From: Xanthomonas albilineans
Lineage (GTDB): Bacteria; Pseudomonadota; Gammaproteobacteria; Xanthomonadales; Xanthomonadaceae
Direction: 5' to 3'
DNA: 64,000 nt
Assembly: GCF_002939705.1 (NCBI RefSeq)
Contig: NZ_MDCB01000006.1
Span: 124,898 to 188,897, forward strand
A program made the translations under genes and the position numbers. The notes beneath the pieces were generated by a model. It worked only from the letters and a program-made list of their open reading frames with translations. It searched no databases and was not told the origin of the DNA. Within the stretch, counting starts at the first letter, position 1. Each line of letters begins with the position of its first letter. This document shows positions 28,095 through 39,615 of this stretch, in pieces.

Positions 28095-30272
28095 TTACTG
28101 GCGGCGCACGCTCTGCACTGCACTCAGACGTCGCAACCGGCGCATCACTTCGGCCAGGTGATTGCGGTCGCGCACCTGGATATTGAAACGCAGCACCGCC
28201 GCATTGAAATCGCGGTCCAGGTAGTCCACGCGCTCGATGTTGGATTGGCTCTGCGCGATCGCCGCGGCCAGTTGCGCCAGCACACCCGTGCGGTTTTCCA
28301 CGTCCACGACCAAGGCAGTATCGTAATCGCCGATGACACTGGCGTCCCAATCGATCGGCACCCAGCGCTCGGGCGACTTGCGCAGTTCGGCCAGGTTCGG
28401 GCAATCCAGGCGGTGCACCACGATGCCCTTGCCGGCGGTGTGATAGCCCATGATCTCGTCGCCAGGAATCGGCTGGCAACAATTGGCGAAGCTGACCACG
28501 CCGCGCTCGGTCCCGTTGATCAGGATCTTTTCCTGCGAATGCTTGGAATGACCGCCGCCACGCAACTCGGCATAGGCCATCAGCGCCTGCGCGGCTTGGG
28601 TCGGCATCCAGTTGCCCAACGCGATGTCGGCCAGCAATGCCTCCAGGCGCGGGTAGCGGTGCTCGCTGAGGAACGAATCCAGGCGCCCCTTCGGCAGGCG
28701 CTCCAAGGCACTGTCCATCGCCTCCAACGCGCGGTCGAGCATGCGGTGGCCAAGCTGCACCGCGTCCTCGTGTTCGAGTTGCTTGAGCTGGTGGCGAATC
28801 GCGGTGCGCGCCTTGCTACTGACCACGAATTCCAACCACTGCGGCTTCGGCGTGGCCGAGCGTGCGGTGATCACCTCAACGGTCTGCCCGCTGACCAGTT
28901 TGGTGCGCAGAGGTACCAGTTTCTTGTCCACGCGCGAGGCCACCGCGCGGTTGCCGACGTCAGTGTGTACCGCATAGGCGAAATCCAGCGCGGTGGAATT
29001 GCGCGGCAACGCCAGGATCTTGCCCTTTGGCGTGAACAGATAAACCTCGTCCGGAAACAGATCGACCTTGACGTTATCCAGAAACTCCAGCGAGGAGCCG
29101 GCAGCGCGCTGGGATTCGATCAACTCGACGATCCAAGCGTGCGCGCGGCTCTGTGCGTTGTTGGGCGAGTCGCCGCCGAACTTGTAGGTCCAGTGCGCGG
29201 CGACGCCACGTTCGGCAATCAGATCCATCTCCTCGGTGCGGATCTGCACCTCGATGGGCGAGCCATAGGGACCGAACAACACCGTATGCAGCGACTGGTA
29301 GCCGTTGGCCTTGGGAATGGCGATGAAATCGCGGAAACGCGCATCCAGCGGTTTGAATGTGGCATGCACCGCGCCCAGCGCGTGATAGCAGTCGGATACC
29401 CCGCGCAACACCAGCCGAAAGCCGAACACATCCATCACCTGATCGAAGGATTTGTTCTCGTCGCGCATCTTGTTGTAGATGCTCCACGGGGTCTTGATCC
29501 GGCTGACCAAACGGTGCTCCAACCCTTCCTTGGCCAAGCGCTGCGACAACTGCACTTCCACCAGGGTCATCGACTCGCGGCGCACCACCGGCTGACTACG
29601 GATATGCTTCTCGATGATCGCGTGGCGCCACGGATGCAGCGCGCGAAAACCGAGATTCTGCAACTCGGACTTCATCAAGCTCATACCCAGACGCTGCGCG
29701 ATCGGCGCGTAGATTTCCAAGGTCTCTCGGGCGATACGGCCACGCGCCTCGGCACTCTGCGCGCCGAGCGTGCGCATGTTATGCAGGCGGTCGGCGAGCT
29801 TGATCATGATCACGCGCAGGTCGCGCGACATCGCCAATAGCATTTTACGGAAACTCTCTGCGGCCGCCTCCTGACGGTCGCGAAACTTGAGTTTGTCCAG
29901 CTTGGTGACGCCATCGACCAGTTCGGCCACCGCTTCGCCGAATTCGGCAGCCAGCTCGGCGCGAGTCAACGGCGTATCCTCGATGGTGTCGTGCAGGATG
30001 GCCGCAATCAGCGCCTCCACGTCCAGACCCAAATCGGCTAACACCCCCGCCACCGCCACAGGATGGGTGATATAGGGTTCGCCTGACTTGCGGGTCTGCC
30101 CGGCATGTGCGGACGCACCGACTTCCCAAGCGCGGCGCAGCAACGGTATTTGCTCGGCAGGCAGATAACTGGCGCTGCGCTCCAGTTGCAGGACATAGTC
30201 GGGGACTGACGCATCGACTGGTGACGGCGCGGCACTGGCGACCTGGGCGGGGGGACCTGGGTTCATGGGCAA
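28095..30272 (-). CDS. spoT: Bifunctional (p)ppGpp synthetase/hydrolase SpoT
   Basis: A 725-aa RelA/SpoT-family alarmone enzyme. The HD hydrolase domain is intact (AAILHDTIEDTP near residues 90-100), so it can degrade (p)ppGpp. The synthetase region (VMDVFGFRLV, then FRDFIAIPKANGYQSLHT) follows, then a TGS domain and a C-terminal ACT domain. The order spoT downstream of rpoZ and gmk is the classical one. A terminator stands between rpoZ and spoT. Confidence 0.95.
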   Translation of the reverse strand: MPMNPGPPAQVASAAPSPVDASVPDYVLQLERSASYLPAEQIPLLRRAWEVGASAHAGQTRKSGEPYITHPVAVAGVLADLGLDVEALIAAILHDTIEDTPLTRAELAAEFGEAVAELVDGVTKLDKLKFRDRQEAAAESFRKMLLAMSRDLRVIMIKLADRLHNMRTLGAQSAEARGRIARETLEIYAPIAQRLGMSLMKSELQNLGFRALHPWRHAIIEKHIRSQPVVRRESMTLVEVQLSQRLAKEGLEHRLVSRIKTPWSIYNKMRDENKSFDQVMDVFGFRLVLRGVSDCYHALGAVHATFKPLDARFRDFIAIPKANGYQSLHTVLFGPYGSPIEVQIRTEEMDLIAERGVAAHWTYKFGGDSPNNAQSRAHAWIVELIESQRAAGSSLEFLDNVKVDLFPDEVYLFTPKGKILALPRNSTALDFAYAVHTDVGNRAVASRVDKKLVPLRTKLVSGQTVEVITARSATPKPQWLEFVVSSKARTAIRHQLKQLEHEDAVQLGHRMLDRALEAMDSALERLPKGRLDSFLSEHRYPRLEALLADIALGNWMPTQAAQALMAYAELRGGGHSKHSQEKILINGTERGVVSFANCCQPIPGDEIMGYHTAGKGIVVHRLDCPNLAELRKSPERWVPIDWDASVIGDYDTALVVDVENRTGVLAQLAAAIAQSQSNIERVDYLDRDFNAAVLRFNIQVRDRNHLAEVMRRLRRLSAVQSVRRQ

Positions 30273-30305
30273 AGACTATGTCAGCGGCGCGTGGACGGCA
30301 AACCG

Positions 30306-30335
30306 TAAAAACGAAACAGCCCGCGGATGCGGGCT
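30306..30335 (-). terminator. Rho-independent terminator after rpoZ
   Basis: On the - strand AGCCCGC-ATCC-GCGGGCT is followed by GTTTCGTTTTTA. This perfect 7-bp stem with a U-rich tail lies about 30 nt past the rpoZ stop and before spoT. Confidence 0.75.
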
Positions 30336-30367
30336 GCTCGTCGAACGATCGCAGCGCGGCAGCGCGA

Positions 30368-30667
30368 TCAGTCGTCGTTCTTGGACATGTCCTCGTCGGC
30401 AACGACCTCGGCGGCGGCCCATTCCAGTGCTTCGCGCTCGGCGCGCTCGCGCTCTGCTTTCTCGACCTGATCGATCAGCGCATTGTCGATCTTGCGCGCG
30501 GCGATCTCGCGCAACGCCAGCACGGTGGGCTTGTCGGACGAGTCAGTGTTGTCGAGGGTGGCCTGCACGCCGTTGGCAAGCTGGCGGGCGCGCTTGGACG
30601 CCATCATGACCAGTTCGAAACGGTTGTTCACAACTTCCAGGCAATCTTCTACGGTGATGCGGGCCAT
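30368..30667 (-). CDS. rpoZ: RNA polymerase omega subunit
   Basis: A 99-aa omega subunit that supports beta' folding and mediates ppGpp response. The start [10 protein letters not shown] and the block [16 protein letters not shown] are diagnostic. The C-terminal half is acidic and Glu-rich. It lies between gmk and spoT as in most gammaproteobacteria. The ATG at 30667 matches family length. Confidence 0.96.
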   Translation of the reverse strand: MARITVEDCLEVVNNRFELVMMASKRARQLANGVQATLDNTDSSDKPTVLALREIAARKIDNALIDQVEKAERERAEREALEWAAAEVVADEDMSKNDD

Positions 30668-30779
30668 GCGGGCTCCCGGCGGGCCGGCGACGGCCACGCG
30701 TTGGAATGAGGGAAAGGGCGGCGATTGTAGGGCGACACCCGCCCGAAATCAACCCAACCCCATTCAGTTTCCTTTGGAA

Positions 30780-31406
30780 TCAGCCAGTTGGCGATTCCTG
30801 CAGGAGGGTCGCGATCAGCCCGGCATGGCGCTGCTGTTGCGGCAGGCGGCGCAGGCGGCTGGCGACGAAGATCGCGCACATCTCGTCCACCGCCGTATCG
30901 AAATGCTCGTTGACGATAACGTAGTCGAAATCGGCGTAGTGCGACATCTCCTCGCGTGCGGCGGCCAGCCGCTGCGCGATGACCGCCTCGCTGTCCTGAC
31001 CGCGCTTGCGCATGCGCTGCTCCAGCGCCTGCCGCGACGGCGGCAGAATGAACACGCTGACCGCGTCGGGCACCTTGGCGCGCACCTGACGCGCGCCTTG
31101 CCAGTCGATCTCCAGCAGCACATCGCGACCGGCAGCCAACTGCGGCTCCACCGATTGCCGCGCGGTGCCCTTCCAGTCGCCATGCACGCTGGCATATTCG
31201 AAGAAATCGCCGGCCTCGATCATGCGCTGGAACTCCGTGGCAGCGACGAAGTGATAATGCTCGGCATGACGTTCGCCCGGGCGCGGCGCGCGCGAGGTGA
31301 ACGAGATCGACAACGCGATCTGCGGGTCGCGCGTCAGGGTCGCGTTGACAATGCTGCTCTTGCCGGCACCGGAAGGGGCCGCGACGATGTAGAGGGTGCC
31401 ACGCAT
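30780..31406 (-). CDS. gmk: Guanylate kinase
   Basis: It phosphorylates GMP to GDP. The P-loop APSGAGKSS is at residues 10-18; the GMP-binding SFTSRAPRPGE and EYASVHGDWKGT blocks and the LEIDWQGARQV helix are intact. The start MRGTLYIVAA at 31406 gives 208 aa, as expected. Upstream frame extension is not conserved. Confidence 0.96.
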   Translation of the reverse strand: MRGTLYIVAAPSGAGKSSIVNATLTRDPQIALSISFTSRAPRPGERHAEHYHFVAATEFQRMIEAGDFFEYASVHGDWKGTARQSVEPQLAAGRDVLLEIDWQGARQVRAKVPDAVSVFILPPSRQALEQRMRKRGQDSEAVIAQRLAAAREEMSHYADFDYVIVNEHFDTAVDEMCAIFVASRLRRLPQQQRHAGLIATLLQESPTG

Positions 31407-31536
31407 AGGATCAAGATTCGATTGGGAAGACGAAGTCGCAAACGGCCCGCGGGCCATACCTACGGGGCGGATATGCTACCGGGATTGGAGGGAGCCGTCG
31501 CAAACGGGCGGTGCCGCCATGCAGTCCGTCGCCTTC

Positions 31537-32397
31537 CTATTCCAGGTTCTGCACCTGCTCGCGGATCTGGTCGATCAACACCTTCAGTTCCACCGCAGCG
31601 TTGGAAGTGCGGCTATCCACCGATTTGGAGCCCAGCGTGTTGGCTTCGCGGTTGAATTCCTGCAGCAGAAAATCCAGGCGCCGCCCAGCCGGTTCCGGTT
31701 GGCACAGCACCCGGCGCAATTCTTTGATGTGGCTGCCGAGCCGGTCCAGTTCCTCGTCCACATCGAGTTTCTGCAGCCACAGCACCAGCTCCTGCTCCAC
31801 CCGCCCCGGATCGACCGGATGCGACAGGTCGGCCAGGCGCGCCGCCAACTTGGCCCGCTGACCATCGCGAATGACCGGGATCAGGGTCCGCACCTCGCCG
31901 GCGATGCGCTCCACCGCGTCCACCCGTTCGACGATCGCGGCGGCCAGCTTGCCGCCCTCGCGCTCGCGGGCGGCAACGAATTCGGCCAGCACCTCGTCCA
32001 GCAATTCCAGCGCCTGCGCCTGCAGCAACGCCGGGTCCACCACGTGTCCCTGCAACACGCCGGGCAGTTGCAACAGATCGACGAACTGCACCCGCAACTG
32101 CGGGAAACGCACGCCGAGCCGCTGCGCGAGGATGCCCAACTGCTCGACCAGCGTGTCGTTCACCGCCAATGTCTGTGCCGTGTCGGGCGCGCGCAGACGC
32201 AGCATCAAGTCCAGCTTGCCGCGACTAATGCGCGCGGCCACGCGCTCACGCAGTTGCGGTTCCAGCGCACGCAGTTCCTCCGGCAGGCGCACGCCCACTT
32301 CCAGGAAACGGTGGTTGACCGAACGCAACTCGCACCCCAACGTCCCCCAGGGCGTGATGCGCTCGGCACCAGCGAAGGCGGTCATGCTGCGGATCAT
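31537..32397 (-). CDS. yicC: YicC-family endoribonuclease
   Basis: A 286-aa YicC-like protein; E. coli YicC has endoribonuclease activity and affects small-RNA turnover. The N-terminus MIRSMTAFAGAE and the C-terminal block EFNREANTLGSKS are characteristic. I use the ATG at 32397; upstream residues are not conserved. It is divergent from rph across about 260 nt. Confidence 0.9.
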   Translation of the reverse strand: MIRSMTAFAGAERITPWGTLGCELRSVNHRFLEVGVRLPEELRALEPQLRERVAARISRGKLDLMLRLRAPDTAQTLAVNDTLVEQLGILAQRLGVRFPQLRVQFVDLLQLPGVLQGHVVDPALLQAQALELLDEVLAEFVAAREREGGKLAAAIVERVDAVERIAGEVRTLIPVIRDGQRAKLAARLADLSHPVDPGRVEQELVLWLQKLDVDEELDRLGSHIKELRRVLCQPEPAGRRLDFLLQEFNREANTLGSKSVDSRTSNAAVELKVLIDQIREQVQNLE

Positions 32398-32660
32398 GCG
32401 AAGCCCCCGTACGAGCAAAGCGCGAATGGTACCCTAGTGCGGGTATTGCGCTTGGAAACGAGCTACGTTGGTCGCCAGCGACGCCGTGCCCCTGATATCC
32501 CCCACCAACGGGCAACTGTCCGGTGCGCATCGAAGAAAAGACGTCGCGCGCACCAGATCCTCCTCACCTCAACCTCCACCACACACTCCAGCGCCCGTCT
32601 CCGCCGCACCAACACGGTCACCTACCGCACACGGCCTCACCACACTTCTGGATCCCCTGC

Positions 32661-33382
<722 letters not shown>

Positions 33383-33386
<4 letters not shown>

Positions 33387-33475
33387 ACCCGCACATGACC
33401 ATGGCCAGCCTGATCGTCGCGGCGTTGCGCGCTGTCGACGGCAACACCAAGGAGCCAATGGAGCCGACACCATGA
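33383..33475 (+). CDS. Possible 30-aa leader ORF linking rph and rdgB
   Basis: An open frame of 30 codons ([20 protein letters not shown]...) starts with ATGA over the rph stop and ends with ATGA over the rdgB start. It may only pass ribosomes from rph to rdgB by reinitiation, or be chance. No homology known to me; no clear ribosome site of its own. Confidence 0.3.
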
Positions 33476-34071
33476 AACTGGTTCTGGCCAGCAGCAACGC
33501 CGGCAAACTCGAAGAACTGCACGCCCTGCTCGACGATGTCGGCGTGGAACTGGTCGCGCAATCCACACTCGGCGTGCACGATGCCGACGAGACCGGCCTG
33601 ACCTTCATCGAGAATGCGCTGCTCAAGGCACGCCATGCCGCCCGCATCACTGGCCTGCCGGCACTGGCCGACGACTCGGGCATCTGCGTGGACGCGCTGC
33701 ACGGCGCACCAGGCCTGTACTCGGCGCGATACGCCGGCGAACACGGCAATGCGCAGGCCAACATCGACAAACTGCTGCACGTCCTGCGCGAGGTGCCGCA
33801 GGCGCAGCGCGGCGCGCATTTCTACTGCGTGCTGGTGCTGCTGCGGCATGCCGAAGACCCGCAACCGTTGCTGGTCGAGGGCCGCTGGCGCGGGCGCATC
33901 GCCCAGGCCCGCGCCGGCACCGGCGGACACGGCTACGACCCGGTGTTCCTCGATCCCGAACACAACCAGACCGCCGCGCAAATGTCGCTCGCATTGAAGA
34001 ACCGCATCAGCCACCGCGCCATCGCGCTGCAGCAACTCAAGCAGCGGCTGGCCGAACTGATGTCGCACTGA
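33472..34071 (+). CDS. rdgB: RdgB/HAM1 non-canonical purine NTP pyrophosphatase
   Basis: It hydrolyses dITP, XTP and ITP to keep them out of DNA. The 199-aa protein starts [16 protein letters not shown], with [12 protein letters not shown], the GGHGYDPVF substrate block and the terminal [10 protein letters not shown] motif. A GGAGCC box lies just before the start. It is followed 17 nt later by hemW, a common order. Confidence 0.95.
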   Translation: MKLVLASSNAGKLEELHALLDDVGVELVAQSTLGVHDADETGLTFIENALLKARHAARITGLPALADDSGICVDALHGAPGLYSARYAGEHGNAQANIDKLLHVLREVPQAQRGAHFYCVLVLLRHAEDPQPLLVEGRWRGRIAQARAGTGGHGYDPVFLDPEHNQTAAQMSLALKNRISHRAIALQQLKQRLAELMSH

Positions 34072-34088
34072 CATCACGCCCATTCGCC

Positions 34089-35312
34089 ATGTCGCACGAC
34101 CACTGCCAGCCCCCATCGGATGCGTCATGCGCGGACCATCGCGCGCACGATGTCGCAACGCGACTGTTGCCACCGCCACTGTCGTTGTACGTCCACCTGC
34201 CCTGGTGCGTGCGCAAATGTCCTTACTGCGATTTCAACTCGCATGCGGCCAAAGGCGCGCTGCCGTTCGATGCTTACGTGGACGCCCTGATCCGCGACCT
34301 CGACCAGGATCTGCCGCTGGTGTGGGGCCGGGTGGTACACAGCGTGTTCTTCGGAGGCGGCACCCCCAGCCTGTTCCCGCCCGAGGCCATCGCGCGCTTT
34401 CTGGAGGCGGCGAGTGCGCGTCTGCGCTTCGCTCCGGGCCTGGAGATCACCCTGGAGACCAATCCGGGTACCGCCGAACACGGCCGCTTCGACCGCTATC
34501 TGGCCGCTGGGGTCAACCGGCTCAGCTTCGGCATTCAGAGCTTCGACGATGCGGCATTGCAGCGCCTGGGCCGCATCCACGACAGCGCCGAGGCCGAGCG
34601 CGCGGTGAAGCTGGCGCAGGACGCCGGCTTCACCAACCTCAACCTGGACCTGATGTACGCGTTGCCGCAACAGACCCTGGCCGAGGCCGAGCGCGACGTG
34701 ACGCGGGCACTGGCGCTGCAGCCGACTCATATCAGCCACTACCAGCTCACCCTGGAACCGAACACACTGTTCGCGGCGCGGCCGCCACAGGGTATTCCCG
34801 AGGACGACGACGCCTGGGACATGCAGGAACACTGCCAAGCACTGCTGGCCGCAGCCGGCTACGCACAGTACGAAGTCAGCGCCTATGCACGCGAAGGCGA
34901 GCGCTGCGTGCACAACCTCAACTACTGGACCTTCGGCGACTACCTGGGCATCGGCGCCGGTGCCCACGGCAAGATCAGTTCCGGCGCCGAGCAGCGCATC
35001 CTGCGTCGTTGGAAGCACAAGCATCCGCAAGCCTTCATGGCCGCAGCCGGAACGCCGGCGGCGATCGGCGGCGACGACTGGATCGAGCCAAAGCAACGCC
35101 CTTTCGAATACATGCTCAACGCCCTACGTCTGAACCACGGTTTCGCGCTGCGCGATTTTACCGCGCGTACCGGGCTGGCGCCGGCCAGCATCGCCCCGGC
35201 ACTACAACACGCGCAGGCATGCCAATGGTTGCAGGTGAACGACGACAAGGTGATGCCGACCGAACTCGGTCGGCGTTTCACCAACGACGTCATCGCCCTA
35301 TTCATGTCCTGA
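34089..35312 (+). CDS. hemW: HemW, radical-SAM heme chaperone-like protein
   Basis: A 407-aa coproporphyrinogen-III-oxidase-like protein now thought to handle heme rather than oxidise coproporphyrinogen. The cluster motif is CVRKCPYCDF, with the cofactor aromatic in VHLPW. FFGGGTPSLF and the family block NLDLMYALPQQT follow, then a HemN C-terminal domain. The N-terminal 30 residues are His/Asp-rich and variable. Confidence 0.9.
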   Translation: MSHDHCQPPSDASCADHRAHDVATRLLPPPLSLYVHLPWCVRKCPYCDFNSHAAKGALPFDAYVDALIRDLDQDLPLVWGRVVHSVFFGGGTPSLFPPEAIARFLEAASARLRFAPGLEITLETNPGTAEHGRFDRYLAAGVNRLSFGIQSFDDAALQRLGRIHDSAEAERAVKLAQDAGFTNLNLDLMYALPQQTLAEAERDVTRALALQPTHISHYQLTLEPNTLFAARPPQGIPEDDDAWDMQEHCQALLAAAGYAQYEVSAYAREGERCVHNLNYWTFGDYLGIGAGAHGKISSGAEQRILRRWKHKHPQAFMAAAGTPAAIGGDDWIEPKQRPFEYMLNALRLNHGFALRDFTARTGLAPASIAPALQHAQACQWLQVNDDKVMPTELGRRFTNDVIALFMS

Positions 35313-35388
35313 ACAGACCACCGCCGGCATGGTTGCGCCGGCAGAAACGTGTTACATACCGCCCTCGGTAAAAAACGACGATCACAGG

Positions 35389-37761
35389 ATGCCCCTGTCT
35401 GCAACCTTGTCGGGTCCCCCGGCGACGCTTGCTAGCGCCGTCTTACCGACGCGCGTGCGTCATTTGCTGACATCCCTGAACGCGCTGCTGCGGCAGTCGC
35501 TGGAAGCACCACTGCAAGCGACCCTGGATGAGCTGGAGCGAGCACTGTTCGACCAAGCCGAACACGGGCACAACGGCCAATTGCGGCAAGACAGCCATCA
35601 GGATGCGCAGAGCCTGCGCGCGCAACGCGGGCACTTCGGCCCGGTGTTCCGAGCGCAACTGGAAACCGCGTTAGCCACGATTCGCACCACTCCGGCGTCC
35701 GTCCAGTCGGAGCAGCCAGCCACGACCAACGCAGCAATGCAGGCCCTGACCTTGGTCTCCGACGTGGATATCGACTGCAACATCGTGCTGCACGAAATTG
35801 CCCGACGCGAGGCGATCCGCACCCATATTCCATTGCAACTGCTCGGCCAGCGGTTCGGCGTACTCGCCGCACGCCCTGCGTTCGAGGCCAAACAGCTGCC
35901 AATGGGGCCACAGGCGCTGTGCCGCATGCTGCGCGAGGCCGGCAAGGAACTGCAGATGGGGCTGGACGCACAACTCGCGCTATACCGCGCGTTCGAGCGC
36001 CATGTCCTGACGCACTACGCCACCATCGTGGAACGGGCAAATGACCTCCTAACCGACGCTGGCGTACTGCCTGGACTGGTCTACCGGCCGTACCCAATGC
36101 GCACGTCGTCGCCCACAGCGACGGTCGACGCACGCAGCGCAACACGCGCACCCGACAACCCCCATCCGTTCATCGGCCAGACGAGAGCTGCAAGCCATTC
36201 CCACAGCACTGCGATCACGACAGACGGCCATGCCATCGCCGCACCGACCGCACCGGCGATGCCAGCACAATCGATCACCGCGTCAACCATCGATGCGCCG
36301 GTCGACCTGACCACGCTACGCAGCTTGCTAATGGCCGCACGCAGGAATGCCACCCCTGCCACGGCGATATCAGCGACCGATCAGATCGCCACCATGCCCT
36401 CCGCGCAGGCCGACGCGTCCCACCCCAGGAGGGTCGCCATTCCAACCACCACACTGTTGCAAGCACTGGGCGAATTGCAAGCGCAGCCGCCAGCGCACAG
36501 CACCATGGGCGGGCTGCGCGGACGTCGCCATATCCGCGACGTGCAGACGGCACTGTTGAACGTCTTGCGCAGCGCGCACGGTCCACAGGCCACGTTGGCC
36601 TGCCACGACGCCGACATCTTCGATCTGCTCGGCCTGCTGTACGGCGAGATCGAGCGCGAGGTGCGTAGCGGCACGCCAGCAGCATTGCTGCTTGAGCGCC
36701 TGCAGGTGCCGCTGGTACGCGCGGCGCTGCAAGACCCCACGCTCTTCGTGTGTGACCGGCATCCAGCACGCGAACTACTCAATGCGGTGGCCGAATCCAG
36801 CCTGCTCTGGCTCGGCGACGAGGACATCGATGCACAGTTGCTGCTGAAGTTGAACAAGACCGTGGATCGGGTCGTGGAGGAATACGAAGACCATGTCACG
36901 GTCTTCGAACAGGCGCACCAAGAAATCCAGGCGCATTGCCGCACCCTGGCACACAAGGCGGAGATCGCCGAACGCCGACATATCGAAGCAGCACGCGGCA
37001 AAGAACGGCTGGCGCTGGCCAAGCAGACGGCGGGCCGTAGCCTGGAACGACTGTGCAATGCCTGGCAACCGCCATACGTGGTGCAGACACTCTTGCAACA
37101 GGCATGGTCCGATATCCTGGTACTAACGCTGCTGCGCCAAGGCGAAGATTCCGATGCGTGGCGCGAACGCGAGCGACTCAGCGAACGCATCGCCGAGATC
37201 ACCAGCAGCACCGATGAAGCACCCGACACTGCCGTGACCGATGCTGTGTGCAACGACTTGCTGCAGATCGGCTATCACCAGGACGAGGCTGCGGCCATCG
37301 CCCGCATTCTGTCCACGCCCGGCGGGGCAGAGACATCGACGGCACTGTCTGGATCTGACACCATGCCGGAGCCCCGCGCGCGTCTGGGCGCGCAGAGCGA
37401 AGACAACGAACCGCCTTTGCAGCCACGCACGCAGGACGAACAAGCGGCCTACGAGCATCTGCTCAGCCTGCCGTTCGGCACATGGTTCGCGTTCGTCACC
37501 AACCAGCAGTACAACCTGAAACGACAACGGTTGTCGTGGTATAGCCCGACCACAGAACGCGCGCTATTCGTCAATCAACGCGGGCAAAAAACCGCCGATT
37601 ATTCACTGGATGGACTCGCCAGATTATTGGCGCAGGGCCAGGCACGCATTATCACCGTAAACCGTACACACCTGATCGACCGTGCCTGGCAAGCGGCCAT
37701 ACACACGCTGCGAACACTCGCTGGCACAATTGCGCCGAACACCTCCCTGGAGGACGCATGA
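35389..37761 (+). CDS. DUF1631 protein with C-terminal PilZ-like barrel
   Basis: A 790-aa cytoplasmic protein of the DUF1631 family. N-terminal helical region (about 1-230), a low-complexity Ala/Thr/Pro linker (240-360), a large helical core (370-620) and a C-terminal beta segment: LPFGTWFAFV, KRQRLSWYSP and ALFVNQRGQK. The last part looks like a diverged PilZ fold, which would bind or sense cyclic di-GMP. Its stop overlaps the following PilZ gene start (ATGA), so the two are made together. The function of the family is not established to my knowledge. Confidence 0.75.
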   Translation: MPLSATLSGPPATLASAVLPTRVRHLLTSLNALLRQSLEAPLQATLDELERALFDQAEHGHNGQLRQDSHQDAQSLRAQRGHFGPVFRAQLETALATIRTTPASVQSEQPATTNAAMQALTLVSDVDIDCNIVLHEIARREAIRTHIPLQLLGQRFGVLAARPAFEAKQLPMGPQALCRMLREAGKELQMGLDAQLALYRAFERHVLTHYATIVERANDLLTDAGVLPGLVYRPYPMRTSSPTATVDARSATRAPDNPHPFIGQTRAASHSHSTAITTDGHAIAAPTAPAMPAQSITASTIDAPVDLTTLRSLLMAARRNATPATAISATDQIATMPSAQADASHPRRVAIPTTTLLQALGELQAQPPAHSTMGGLRGRRHIRDVQTALLNVLRSAHGPQATLACHDADIFDLLGLLYGEIEREVRSGTPAALLLERLQVPLVRAALQDPTLFVCDRHPARELLNAVAESSLLWLGDEDIDAQLLLKLNKTVDRVVEEYEDHVTVFEQAHQEIQAHCRTLAHKAEIAERRHIEAARGKERLALAKQTAGRSLERLCNAWQPPYVVQTLLQQAWSDILVLTLLRQGEDSDAWRERERLSERIAEITSSTDEAPDTAVTDAVCNDLLQIGYHQDEAAAIARILSTPGGAETSTALSGSDTMPEPRARLGAQSEDNEPPLQPRTQDEQAAYEHLLSLPFGTWFAFVTNQQYNLKRQRLSWYSPTTERALFVNQRGQKTADYSLDGLARLLAQGQARIITVNRTHLIDRAWQAAIHTLRTLAGTIAPNTSLEDA

Positions 37762-38102
37762 TCGCAGAAGCCCGCCGCTCGCCGCGCCGCCCGGTGCCGG
37801 ACATGGTGCCGGTCCTGGACATGATGGAAGAGGTGGTGATCGGTCGCCTCGGCAATGTGTCCGAACACGGCATGCTGCTGCTGGCATCGGCCCACTTGCA
37901 CGACGACGCGCTGTACCAATTGCGCTTCACGATGCCGCAAACCGACCGCCAGGTGCAGATCGACGTGGGCGCACACCTGTTGTGGAGCGAAGCCTCGCAC
38001 GCGCCAAGCCATGCCTGGGCCGGTTTCTGCTTTCTCACCATCTCCGCCGCGCACCGCGACCTGTTACGACAATGGGTTAACAACGCCACGCCCAACGGCT
38101 GA
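37758..38102 (+). CDS. PilZ-domain protein
   Basis: A 114-aa single-domain protein. The N-terminal RRSPRRPVPD resembles the RxxxR cyclic-di-GMP motif, followed by GRLGNVSEHGMLLLA in the position of D/NxSxxG (here NVSEHG). Coupled to the DUF1631 gene by a 4-nt overlap. Probably a cyclic-di-GMP effector in motility or adhesion; that is inference from the family. Confidence 0.8.
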   Translation: MIAEARRSPRRPVPDMVPVLDMMEEVVIGRLGNVSEHGMLLLASAHLHDDALYQLRFTMPQTDRQVQIDVGAHLLWSEASHAPSHAWAGFCFLTISAAHRDLLRQWVNNATPNG

Positions 38103-38256
38103 CCTCATCCATTCCATACTCCACGACACGCGCAGAGGCGTCGGCTTGCGCCTTCATGCGACGACATCCGTGGTCTTAGTCGCAGGGCGCCGAATCCCTA
38201 CCACTGAATTGCGGCACACTGCGCCCTCGTTGATCCACGCCGACCGAGTCCTGTCC

Positions 38257-39579
<1,323 letters not shown>

Positions 39580-39615
39580 ACCACCGCACCGGTCGAACGC
39601 AGCGCATGCGCCGCA

